Below, in pieces: positions 7,694 through 16,059 of a stretch of DNA of 36,964 nucleotides. Positions within the stretch are counted from its first letter, which is position 1; the number at the start of each line of letters is the position of its first letter. Source of the stretch: Psychrobacter lutiphocae DSM 21542. Lineage in GTDB: Bacteria; Pseudomonadota; Gammaproteobacteria; Pseudomonadales; Moraxellaceae. Position numbers and translations under genes: made by a program. The notes below the pieces were generated by a model, which saw nothing but the letters and a program-made list of their open reading frames with translations, had not been told where the DNA came from and made no database searches. Where the stretch lies: the NCBI RefSeq assembly GCF_000382145.1, contig NZ_KB907651.1, forward strand, positions 1 to 36,964, given 5' to 3'.

Positions 7694-10102
7694 TCAGCTA
7701 GACTTGTTGTTATCTTGGTTTGTCTTATTGCTAGCTTGATTTGACTTTTTACCTTTAGTGCTACTCTTGTTACGACTATTGCGGTGGCGAGAAGGCTTCT
7801 TGTCAGCCGTGGCCTCTTTGTTGCCATTGCTGCTGTTATTGCCATTGCCATTGCTCTTACTGGATTTATTGGCCGTCTTATTATTGCTGGCTTTTTTGCT
7901 ACTGCCCGTTGGCTTTTTGCCTTGGTTGAGCGCACTGGCTTTTAGCTTAGCGACCAGCTCAAAGTCAATTTGCAATAAGTCCATATTCACCGCAGCAACC
8001 TTGATGCGTACTAAGTCGCCAAGACCATAAATCGTGCCTTTGCCACCGATTAGCTGCTGCTGTTTTTCATCATAAGTGAAGTAGTCATTACCCACATTTG
8101 AGATGTGAACTAAGCCATCAATAAATAGCTCAGTTAAGTTGATGAACAGACCAAAGCTGGTGACTGTGGTGATAACGCCATCAAACTCTTCACCGACATG
8201 GTCTTTCATGTAATGACACTTCAGCCAGCTTTCGACAAAGCGTGAGGCTTTTTCAGCGCGGCGCTCAGTATCTGAGGTTTGCTGACCAGCTTCTTCTAAG
8301 GTGAAGTCCATATCTGGCTGTTTTTTGCCAGTGACCTTCGCCTTAATCGCACGGTGTAGCATTAAGTCAGGATAGCGGCGAATGGGCGAGGTAAAGTGTG
8401 AATACTCGTCATAGGCTAGGCCAAAGTGACCGATATTGTCTGGCGAATAGTTGGCCTGCATCATAGAACGCAGCAGCATACTGTGGATGCTGACGGCATC
8501 AGGGCGTTCTTTGGTTGCTTCAATAATGCGCTTGTAATCGGCTTGGGTAGGGCTTTCTTCTGGAAAGCTGATACCGAAGTTTTTGGCATATTCATGAAGG
8601 ATGCGAGATTTTTCAGCATCTGGCTTATCGTGGTTACGATATAGCACTGGCAACTCTTCTTTTAACGCAAAGTTGGCAGCACAGGTGTTGGCAAGCAGCA
8701 TCAACTCTTCAATAAGTTTGTGCGAATCACCACGGGTGCGAGGCACGATGGCATCAATACCACCTTCTTCATTAAACTTAATATAAGTTTCTGGGGTTTC
8801 AAATTCCATCGCATTGCGCTGTTCACGCTTTTTGACCAACACTTCATACAACTGATGCATGGTGTCGATCGACTTTTTGACCTCTTTATTGCCAGTTAAT
8901 GAGTCAGGCACTGTGTCTAAATTGCCATCGAAATAATCATTAACTTGGTTATAGGTCAAGCGTGCTTGCGAGTGCATCACCGAAGGGTAGAAGTCATAGC
9001 CTGTGATGTTACCAGCGCGAGATAATTTGATATCCGCAACCATACACAAGCGATCAACGCCAGGGTTGAGCGAGCATAAGCCATTAGACAAGACTTCAGG
9101 TAACATCGGTACCACATGATGTGGGAAGTAAACTGAAGTACCACGCTCGAAGGCTTCATGATCTAGCGCTGAGTTTGGCGTAACATAATGACTAACATCA
9201 GCGATAGCTACCACCACACGGTAGTTACCGCCTGGACGTTTTTCAGCATAAACCGCATCATCAAAGTCACGTGAGTCTTCACCGTCAATGGTAACGAGCG
9301 GTAGCTGACGGATGTCGGTACGGCCTTTGACGTCTTTTTCGGTGGGCTCTTTATAGCTATTGGCTTGCTTTAGGACGGCCGCACCAAATTCGCTTGGAAT
9401 GTCGTAGTTAAGTAGGGTGGTTTCAATAATCACTTCACGATCATTGTCATCATCCATGACTTCGACGATTTTACCTGTGGCAAATTCATGCTGAGTTGGC
9501 CAGTCGATAATGTCGACTTTCACTGGATAGCCAGGTTTGGCATTGAGCACTTTGACATTTTTTTCGGCAACAGTGATCGGCTGATGATTATTAGGGCTAG
9601 ACAGGCTCACCATATAGCCTTCGTCATCTTTTTCTAAAGTACCGATAAACTGGGTTTGTTGGCGTTCAGTGACCTCAAGTATACGGCCTTCAGTTCGACC
9701 ACGATTGTCAGTGGTGGTACCAACAGCGTTGACTGTATCACCGTTGAATACCCAGCGCATTTGCTTTTCATGCAAGAATAAATCGGGCATGCCATTGAGT
9801 ACGACAAAGCCAAAACCTTTGGCGTGAGCCGAGACAGTGCCACTGACCACATCTTGTTGGGTGACAGCACGATACTTGTAAGGTCGGCCATCACGATGGA
9901 CTTGACCATCACGTGCCATGGCTTTTAAGCGGTTGCCTAAGGCTTCGAATTGATCATCACTGTCCATACCAAAAGCGGTAGCCAGTTGTTTGTGAGTTAG
10001 CTCCCCTTTTTCAGCCAAGGTTTGCAAGATAAGCAAGCGGCTTGGGATAGGGTTGTCGTAGTTTTGAGCTTCTTGTTGTGCGTTTGGATCGTTCCAGGTC
10101 AT
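7694..10102 (-). CDS. rnr: Ribonuclease R
   Basis: This 802-residue 3'-5' exoribonuclease degrades structured RNA and takes part in rRNA quality control and trans-translation. Domain order: winged-helix-like N-terminus (residues ~20-80), cold-shock OB domains (~85-230), RNB catalytic domain with IDGEDSRDFDD (272-282, metal-binding Asp273, 279, 281 and 282), S1 domain (~640-725) and a basic Lys/Ser/Asn-rich tail (~730-802). The tail is low in complexity; in E. coli the equivalent Lys-rich tail governs stability and duplex unwinding. The gene is transcribed alone, with a two-way terminator downstream. In cold-adapted bacteria RNase R is often the main enzyme for structured RNA. Confidence 0.97.
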   Translation of the reverse strand: MTWNDPNAQQEAQNYDNPIPSRLLILQTLAEKGELTHKQLATAFGMDSDDQFEALGNRLKAMARDGQVHRDGRPYKYRAVTQQDVVSGTVSAHAKGFGFVVLNGMPDLFLHEKQMRWVFNGDTVNAVGTTTDNRGRTEGRILEVTERQQTQFIGTLEKDDEGYMVSLSSPNNHQPITVAEKNVKVLNAKPGYPVKVDIIDWPTQHEFATGKIVEVMDDDNDREVIIETTLLNYDIPSEFGAAVLKQANSYKEPTEKDVKGRTDIRQLPLVTIDGEDSRDFDDAVYAEKRPGGNYRVVVAIADVSHYVTPNSALDHEAFERGTSVYFPHHVVPMLPEVLSNGLCSLNPGVDRLCMVADIKLSRAGNITGYDFYPSVMHSQARLTYNQVNDYFDGNLDTVPDSLTGNKEVKKSIDTMHQLYEVLVKKREQRNAMEFETPETYIKFNEEGGIDAIVPRTRGDSHKLIEELMLLANTCAANFALKEELPVLYRNHDKPDAEKSRILHEYAKNFGISFPEESPTQADYKRIIEATKERPDAVSIHSMLLRSMMQANYSPDNIGHFGLAYDEYSHFTSPIRRYPDLMLHRAIKAKVTGKKQPDMDFTLEEAGQQTSDTERRAEKASRFVESWLKCHYMKDHVGEEFDGVITTVTSFGLFINLTELFIDGLVHISNVGNDYFTYDEKQQQLIGGKGTIYGLGDLVRIKVAAVNMDLLQIDFELVAKLKASALNQGKKPTGSSKKASNNKTANKSSKSNGNGNNSSNGNKEATADKKPSRHRNSRNKSSTKGKKSNQASNKTNQDNNKSS

Positions 10103-10470
10103 ATAATACCGTATGAGTTATTTTATCTTAATGATTTAGTATCAGTATGCGCTAATATTAGGATTATCTAATATTTAGGTTACTGTTTTAGTGTTTATAA
10201 GCGTACGATCTGTTGTGTTGAATGAGCGTACGGCTTAGAATGTTTTCGTGTGTTGATAATGTTTGATGTATTCGCTACTTTTTAGCGACATTAGCTCTTC
10301 TAGCTATATTAACTCTAGCTATATTAACATAAAAAAAGAGTGAATAAGTATGGACTGTTGTGATAGTCGTGGTTAACGGATGTAAATGAGAAAATAGCTC
10401 ATCCATTACGGCAGATAAGTAGTGGCTGAATAAGTACAGACAGAGTCGGCTTTCAAAATTGTGTTTCGCC
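10103..10470. other. rnr upstream spacer with a perfect 15-bp tandem duplication
   Basis: No gene is supported here. TCTAGCTATATTAAC occurs twice head to tail at 10299-10313 and 10314-10328. A 65-codon reverse frame (10275-10472) spans the duplication but has no ribosome site or recognisable sequence. The rnr promoter must lie in this stretch but was not resolved. Confidence 0.45.
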
Positions 10471-10509
10471 AAAACGCCTAAAGCCCTAACAGTAGGTTAG
10501 GGCTTTAGG
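10471..10509 (-). terminator. Strong hairpin terminator for the YdcH-family gene
   Basis: CCTAAAGCCCTAAC (10477-10490) and GTTAGGGCTTTAGG (10496-10509) form a perfect 14-bp stem with a 5-nt loop. On the reverse strand it is followed by CGTTTT. Confidence 0.8.
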
Positions 10510-10574
10510 TTAAGCTTGTTTAGCGGATGGGTTTCGCTTAAGCAGTAAGCGCAACGACCATCTTATTGGTCTTT

Positions 10575-10802
10575 TTACTGGTCTTTGCTTTTTTCGTCTA
10601 AGTAGCGACCGATTTGTTCTTTTAGTGCAAGTTTATGACGTTTCATCTCATCAATCTCATCTTCACGACTAACAGACTTTACTACATCATTTTCTAGCTT
10701 GTTAATTTCAATATCTAACTTATTGTGCTCGTCAAACATTTTTTGGAAGTATAAGTCAGTGCTTTTTAATTTGCTGATTAAATCACGATGCTCATGGAAC
10801 AT
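10575..10802 (-). CDS. YdcH family protein (DUF465)
   Basis: This 75-residue, highly charged, all-helical protein starts MFHEHRDLISKLKSTDLYFQ, the usual opening of the YdcH/DUF465 family, and continues with heptad-like Leu/Ile spacing (HNKLDIEINKLENDVV) that suggests a short coiled coil. The RHKLALKEQI segment near the end is also family-typical. No biochemical role is established for the family. AAGGA precedes the start and a strong hairpin follows, so it is a free-standing transcript. It is divergent from ahpF. Confidence 0.9.
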   Translation of the reverse strand: MFHEHRDLISKLKSTDLYFQKMFDEHNKLDIEINKLENDVVKSVSREDEIDEMKRHKLALKEQIGRYLDEKSKDQ

Positions 10803-11215
10803 AATATTATCCTTATATAGTTTAGTTAGGTTACATAAATCAAAATAAAATACAGGCTTTAAGCTTCAAAAGGTAAAAGCAAACCAAAAGCCAAAGACAT
10901 GTCATGATAAATTTATATGCTTAATGCATTATTGTTGTTGACTAGCTACCTAAATTGTACCCAAAAATGTTACAGAAGGCTATGCTTAGTAGCAGTTATT
11001 TTAGTAAGATTTGGTAATCGTTACCGATAAAGTTAATTTGTAATATATAACAATAACAATCAATCGATTTGTTTTGTAAATCATTTTCTTCAGTAATATA
11101 AGGTTGTCATTCGGACATCAAGCCCTGATAATAAAGGCATGAAGTAAGTAGCCGAATGTGTGTAATGCTTAAATAATTAGATCTTAAAAATATAAAAGAA
11201 AATTAGGAGTTTAAT
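10803..11215. other. Divergent YdcH / ahpF promoter region
   Basis: This 413-bp AT-rich spacer has no gene. Small dyads are visible: GGTAA-TCG-TTACC at about 11011-11023, and CATTCGG (11108-11114) with CCGAATG (11152-11158) in the presumed ahpF leader. A full OxyR site (four ATAG/CTAT elements) was looked for by eye and not found. Confidence 0.4.
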
Positions 11216-12790
11216 ATGTTAGACCAAAGTTTGTTAGATGCTGTCAAAAGTTATAGCGAAAATATGACTCGCCCAATCCGTTTTGTCATCGGTAGTGGTG
11301 AGCATGAAAAACGTGCAGAGCTGGTTGATTTTTTGAGCAAAATTGCCAGTACCAGTGACAAGATTAACTTTGACACTAACCAAGCCGATGAGAGTTTGGC
11401 CAGTCCCATAAGCTTTAAAATTACCACTGAAATCGAAGGGGAAACTAGCGAAACGGGTATCGTATTTAGTGGTATCCCAGGCGGTCATGAGTTTAGCTCA
11501 TTGATTTTGGCCATGTTACAAGCGGGTGGTCATACCTTAAAATTGGATGACAGTATTCAAAATATGGTGAAGCGTATCAATCATCCATTACAGTTCCAGA
11601 CTTATGTGTCGTTATCCTGCCACAACTGTCCAGATGTCGTGCAAGCATTAAACCAGTTTGCTTTGTTAAATGACGATATCAGTAGTGAGATGATTGATGG
11701 CGGTTTGTTCCAAGAGCAGGTTGAAGCTAATAACATTCAAGGTGTTCCCGCAGTATTTTTAAATGGTAAACCTTTCTTAAATGGTAAGGTCGATACCGCC
11801 AGAATCATCGATAAGTTACAACAAGAGTATCCAGACCTATTATCTGCTGCCGATGACGCTGAACAGCTAGAGCGTCAAGATGTAACCGTTATTGGCGGTG
11901 GTCCAGCAGGGGTTGCTTCTGCTATATATACCGCACGTAAAGGGCTAAAAGTGACCATAGTTGCTGACCGTATTGGTGGTCAGGTGAAAGACACCCAAAG
12001 CATTGAAAACTTAATTTCTGTGCCCTTGACCACAGGTAATGAACTATCTGCCAACTTTGAAAAGCATTTAAAAGAATATGATATCACTATCAAAGAGCAT
12101 GTCAGTGTCAAAAAGCTGGGTGAAACTGAAGATGAAAACTATACCATCGAGCTAAATACAGGCGAAACCTTTGAGACTCGTAGTATCATCTTAGCAACAG
12201 GTGCGCAGTGGCGTAAGCTTGGTGTACCAGGTGAAGAAGAAAACATTGGTAGCGGTGTTGCCTACTGTCCGCACTGTGATGGTCCCTTCTTTAAAGGCAA
12301 AGACATTGCGGTTATCGGTGGCGGTAACTCTGGTATTGAAGCTGCGCTTGACTTGGCGGGTATCGTTAAAAACGTAACTGTCTTTGAATTTGCTGATGAC
12401 TTAAAAGCTGACCAAGTTCTAATTAATAAAGCTAAAGAGACAAGCAACATTAAAATCATCAAGTCAGCGGCCACTCAAGAAATTAAAGCGACTGATGGTA
12501 AAGTTACCTCTATCGTGTATGAAGACCGTACTTGTGGCGAAATTAAAGAGCAAGACTTGTCAGCGGTATTTGTACAAATTGGCTTGGTGCCAAACTCAGA
12601 GTTTGTTAAAGGCTTTGTCGATATGAATCGCTTTGGCGAAATCGAAATTGATGAGCGTTGCCAAACCAGTCGTAAAGGTATCTTTGCAGCCGGTGACGTA
12701 ACTACGGTACCGTTTAAGCAGATTAACATTGCGATGGGCGAGGGCTCAAAAGCGGCGTTAAGTGCTTTTGATTATTTGGTAATGCAGTAA
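11216..12790 (+). CDS. ahpF: Alkyl hydroperoxide reductase subunit F
   Basis: This 524-residue NADH-dependent flavoprotein regenerates reduced AhpC. It has a double thioredoxin-fold N-terminal domain with redox pair CHNC (135-138), FAD-binding GGGPAG (227-232), the TrxR-type redox centre CPHC (351-354), NAD-binding GGGNSG (368-373) and a C-terminal FAD motif (FAAGDVTT). Length and order match the family. AGGAG sits 8 nt before ATG. ahpC, usually just upstream, is absent: the upstream neighbour is the divergent YdcH-family gene and the downstream one a symporter. The AhpC partner must be encoded elsewhere, or this AhpF serves another peroxiredoxin. Confidence 0.96.
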   Translation: MLDQSLLDAVKSYSENMTRPIRFVIGSGEHEKRAELVDFLSKIASTSDKINFDTNQADESLASPISFKITTEIEGETSETGIVFSGIPGGHEFSSLILAMLQAGGHTLKLDDSIQNMVKRINHPLQFQTYVSLSCHNCPDVVQALNQFALLNDDISSEMIDGGLFQEQVEANNIQGVPAVFLNGKPFLNGKVDTARIIDKLQQEYPDLLSAADDAEQLERQDVTVIGGGPAGVASAIYTARKGLKVTIVADRIGGQVKDTQSIENLISVPLTTGNELSANFEKHLKEYDITIKEHVSVKKLGETEDENYTIELNTGETFETRSIILATGAQWRKLGVPGEEENIGSGVAYCPHCDGPFFKGKDIAVIGGGNSGIEAALDLAGIVKNVTVFEFADDLKADQVLINKAKETSNIKIIKSAATQEIKATDGKVTSIVYEDRTCGEIKEQDLSAVFVQIGLVPNSEFVKGFVDMNRFGEIEIDERCQTSRKGIFAAGDVTTVPFKQINIAMGEGSKAALSAFDYLVMQ

Positions 12791-12910
12791 GTTGGTAATG
12801 CAGTAAGTCGCAGCTGAGTCGATGATTTGTCGTTTCCAGTCCTGCTGACAGCGGCGTGACGATAAAGTAAGTAGCGCTACTCCCAATCTCATAGTTAACG
12901 TGATGAAAAC

Positions 12911-12947
12911 AAAACCACTGCCATTTTATATGGCGGTGGTTTTTTTA
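12911..12947 (+). terminator. Rho-independent terminator after ahpF
   Basis: AAACCACTGCCA (12912-12923) pairs with TGGCGGTGGTTT (12931-12942), with one G-T pair, and is followed by a T run. Confidence 0.88.
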
Positions 12948-13396
12948 TTGTCCTAACAATTAAGTTAGCGTATCCATTATGGAGTTGTTATTGCGTCACA
13001 GCGACAAAAAATGGTGACAACGCAGCAAAAAAGAGAAAAATTGAAAAAAACTGGATAAAATCCTATTTTTTATCAATTAATGATAACCCTAAGTTATATT
13101 TTGCTTTAAAATAGTGAGCATAAACTTTCTTGCATCTTACTTGAACGTATCTTTTTAGTGATAATCAAGGTTAATTCTGTTGAGAGTATTAGGTGTTGAG
13201 TATGTTTCACTGTTAGGTATGTTTTGCTATTAAATAGGGTCTTCTGCTATTAGGTACGATCTTGAGATAGGTAAGATGTGCAAATTTACGCAACTTGTGC
13301 ACGTTTAATCACTGTGATTAGTGAATACGTATAAAAAATTTTTGAGCGTATTCAATAGAGGCACAAGACTCTTTTTTAGAAGGAATAAAAATCACC
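12948..13396. other. Upstream region of the AGCS symporter
   Basis: This is a long spacer without a gene. Degenerate TATTAGGT/TGTTAGGTA words recur at about 13186-13256, suggesting decayed duplications. AGAAGGA lies 12-13 nt before the symporter ATG. No promoter was assigned with confidence. Confidence 0.4.
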
Positions 13397-14851
13397 ATGG
13401 AGCTAATTCAAGCATTTTTCACCAAGGTAGGTGATTTAACCTGGGGATGGGCACTGGTCCCAATGCTAATCATTTTCGGCCTATTGTTTACGATAGTTGG
13501 AAGATTTGCGCAGGTGAGATACTTTAAACGTATGTTCTCGGTTTTGCGCAGCGATGAAGTCGGAGAGGGTGGTATTAGTGCGCGTCAAGCATTGCTCGTC
13601 TCTATTGGCGGACGTGTGGGCGGTGGTAATATCGCCGGTGTGGCAGTGGCTATCTCACTCGGTGGCCCTGGCGCTGTATTTTGGATGTGGACCGTTGCTC
13701 TTGTTGGTATGATGACCAGTATCGTGGAATGTAGCTTGGCTCAGCTATATAAGCGTAAAGACCACGAAGGCAACTTCCGTGGTGGTCCAGCAACTTATAT
13801 CCTGCATGGCTTAGGTAAGGATTATAAGTGGTTAGCAGTTATTTATGCAGTGTCTTTATTGTTGTCATTCTCGATCGGTTTTGTGGCATTCCAAGGTAAT
13901 ACGGTAGCAGGTTCAGCGCTAGAGAGCTTTGGCATTGAGCGCTGGGTATCTGGTATCGCATTGGTGATTGCTGGTGGCTTTATCGTATTTGGTGGTATTA
14001 AGCGTATTGCAAAAGCCGCTGATATTGTGATTCCTATCATGGCACTGATCTATTTGGCGATGGCTGTGGTTATTATTGTCCTGAACATCACTGAACTACC
14101 TAGTTTGATTGGCATGATTGTCAAAAATGCCTTTGGAATTGAGTCAGTTGTTGGTGGTGGTATCGGTGCAGCGATTGAGCAAGGTATGAAACGTGGTCTG
14201 TTCTCAAACGAAGCAGGCTTAGGTTCAGCGCCAAACGTAGCAGCAACTGCTTATGCGACCCATCCAGTTAGCCAAGGTATTTCACAGTCGCTCTCAGTAT
14301 TTATTGATACCATATTAGTATGTAGTGCTACTGCTTTTATGATTTTGTTAAGTGGTGTGTATCAGCCAGGCGCTGAGGTTGACGGTATTGTATTGGCACA
14401 GCAGGCATTAACCAGTGAGCTGGGGGCTTGGTCGCAGTATATCTTAACCATTGCCTTACTATTGTTTACGTTAAGCTCTATCATGTATAACTACTACATG
14501 GGTGAAAACGCCATTAATTTCTTGGTTAAAAAGAACATCAAAATGGCAACCTTTATCCTACGTGTGGTGGTGATTGCTATCTTATTTGTGGGTGCTGCTG
14601 CGCCAAATGCAACCACAGTATTCTTCTTCGCAGATCCATTAATGGGTGTATTGGCATTGGCCAACTTATTGGCACTAATTATGCTATTCCCACGTGCTAA
14701 GCGTTTGTTAGACGACTTCGCAGGTCAGCTTAGAGCAGGGGTTAAAGTACCGCTGTTTGATGCGCAAAACTATGAAAAGCTAGACTTGGATATGGCAGCT
14801 TGGGGCAAAGATGCGGTAGAAGAAGCCAAAGCGTTAAAAGACAACTCGTAA
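13397..14851 (+). CDS. Alanine/glycine:cation symporter (AGCS family)
   Basis: This 484-residue inner-membrane protein has about ten hydrophobic segments. The family hallmark lies in the first third (SIGGRVGGGNIAGVAVAISLGGPGAVFWMW), followed by FRGGPATYIL and, in the middle, KRGLFSNEAGLGSAPNVAATA. AGCS proteins import alanine or glycine with Na+ or H+; the exact substrate is not readable here. The C-terminus is a short polar tail (WGKDAVEEAKALKDNS). The gene is monocistronic between an upstream terminator (ahpF) and its own strong hairpin. Confidence 0.93.
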   Translation: MELIQAFFTKVGDLTWGWALVPMLIIFGLLFTIVGRFAQVRYFKRMFSVLRSDEVGEGGISARQALLVSIGGRVGGGNIAGVAVAISLGGPGAVFWMWTVALVGMMTSIVECSLAQLYKRKDHEGNFRGGPATYILHGLGKDYKWLAVIYAVSLLLSFSIGFVAFQGNTVAGSALESFGIERWVSGIALVIAGGFIVFGGIKRIAKAADIVIPIMALIYLAMAVVIIVLNITELPSLIGMIVKNAFGIESVVGGGIGAAIEQGMKRGLFSNEAGLGSAPNVAATAYATHPVSQGISQSLSVFIDTILVCSATAFMILLSGVYQPGAEVDGIVLAQQALTSELGAWSQYILTIALLLFTLSSIMYNYYMGENAINFLVKKNIKMATFILRVVVIAILFVGAAAPNATTVFFFADPLMGVLALANLLALIMLFPRAKRLLDDFAGQLRAGVKVPLFDAQNYEKLDLDMAAWGKDAVEEAKALKDNS

Positions 14852-14897
14852 GTTGCTGTTTAACTTAAATAAGTGAGTGCTCATTTCATTTATTAAT

Positions 14898-14937
14898 AAA
14901 AAACCACCGTAGCCTATAGGTTACGGTGGTTTTTTTG
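14898..14937 (+). terminator. Rho-independent terminator after the symporter
   Basis: AAACCACCGTAGCC (14901-14914) pairs with GGTTACGGTGGTTT (14919-14932) around TATA, followed by a T run. The A run on the left side could let it serve the reverse strand as well. Confidence 0.9.
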
Positions 14938-15117
14938 TTGTTCCTTCAATTTAAGGTCACGATATAGTCGCAGTCAGCACTAGTTAAAGAAGTCTAAAGT
15001 GGTTACAAGGCAAGCGAGGGTAATACAAGGATTATATTAAGGGATAACTGTTTGATAAAAAAAGGCCATCAAGACGATAGCCCATTATAGGTACAACTGT
15101 CAGTCAAACCAGACCGC

Positions 15118-15450
15118 TTAATCGTCTAGTAAATCCATTTGTTTGGCCGCTTCATACAAGCCATTTGAGCGGTTGCCCGTACGGCAGAACATAAATACAG
15201 GCTGCTCGGCTTGATTAAAGTAATCGGCAAACTCTTCAACGATCGGCTGAGTTAACGCATTGCCAGCAAATAAGATTTCTTTGTATGCAACGCCGGCTTG
15301 TTTGGCAGCGGCAGCAATATCTGCATTCTTAGGCTGGTCAGCTGCTTCACCATCTGGACGGTTGTTGATGATGGTTTTAAAGCCTTGGTCAACGATTTGT
15401 TGAACTTGTTCTGGTGTGATTTGACCTGAAAAACTAACTTGATGTGTCAT
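15118..15450 (-). CDS. DUF442 / TIGR01244 family sulfur transferase-like protein (copy 1)
   Basis: This 110-residue single-domain protein of the DUF442 family has a dual-specificity-phosphatase-like fold often fused to persulfide dioxygenase or rhodanese domains. It reads SGQITPEQVQQI at the start, the family's IINNRPDGEA strand-turn at 28-36, and an active loop C89-R-T-G-N-R94-S. The family is linked to sulfide/persulfide metabolism, but single-domain members are poorly characterised. It follows a paralogue (15526-15852) and a SulP transporter on the same strand, with gaps of 75 and 207 bp, so one transcript is plausible. Good consensus at the active loop suggests activity. Confidence 0.88.
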   Translation of the reverse strand: MTHQVSFSGQITPEQVQQIVDQGFKTIINNRPDGEAADQPKNADIAAAAKQAGVAYKEILFAGNALTQPIVEEFADYFNQAEQPVFMFCRTGNRSNGLYEAAKQMDLLDD

Positions 15451-15525
15451 TGGGTTTCCTTTTTTATAACAGAGGTTCTTTTATGATAGAGCTTAGTGTT
15501 TGGTTTTAATACTGTATTTTGGTAT

Positions 15526-15852
15526 TTATAACAGACCCTGCATCAATGCACTTTGATACAGTAATTTGGCGCGTGCACCAGAGCCACAGAACAGCATAAT
15601 AGGTTTTGGCATTTTGTGATATTGCTCAGCAAAAGATGCAATGGTAGCACAGCTTAATCGATCTTCATCATAAGGGATATAAGCATAAGCTAGATGGGCT
15701 TTTTTTGCCGCCAGATTCAGTGTTTCGCTTAATGGTTGATTAGCAGCTTCATTATCTGGTCGAATATTAATCAAAGAGCGGTAACCAAAGTGTGCTAGCT
15801 GCTGACATTGAGAAGGATAGATTTGTTTGTAAATAGTGATAGTGTTGCTCAT
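15526..15852 (-). CDS. DUF442 family protein (copy 2, divergent loop)
   Basis: This 108-residue paralogue of the preceding protein aligns along its length: LINIRPDNEAANQP at 28-40 against IINNRPDGEAADQP in copy 1. The active loop is C89-G-S-G-A-R94-A, so Cys and Arg are kept but the final Ser is Ala. The region between (AYAYIPYDEDRLS) differs from copy 1 (AYKEILFAGNALT), suggesting a changed substrate or partner. It lies between copy 1 and the SulP gene on the same strand. An old tandem duplication is the simplest origin. Confidence 0.82.
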   Translation of the reverse strand: MSNTITIYKQIYPSQCQQLAHFGYRSLINIRPDNEAANQPLSETLNLAAKKAHLAYAYIPYDEDRLSCATIASFAEQYHKMPKPIMLFCGSGARAKLLYQSALMQGLL

Positions 15853-16059
15853 GATTTTAAAGTTGGCCTTGTTCAGTAGTTAAAAGAAAGGTGGTGACAA
15901 GTTAAACAGTATTTTAGATTTGGGTTAGCAGCTAATGATGCTTTGCTCGTGTTTTTTAATGTTTTGAAGGTTTTATTATTGTTTTACGCTTAATTATTTT
16001 TTTACGCTTAGTTTTAGTCGTTAGCAACCGATTTCCTACAATTTTTAGACATACTCATT

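Noticed and set aside
10275..10472. 65-codon reverse open frame upstream of rnr
   Set aside because: It contains the 15-bp tandem duplication, has no ribosome site, and reads as low-quality protein.
10803..11215. OxyR operator upstream of ahpF
   Set aside because: I looked for four ATAG/CTAT elements at 10-bp spacing; only scattered half-words are present.
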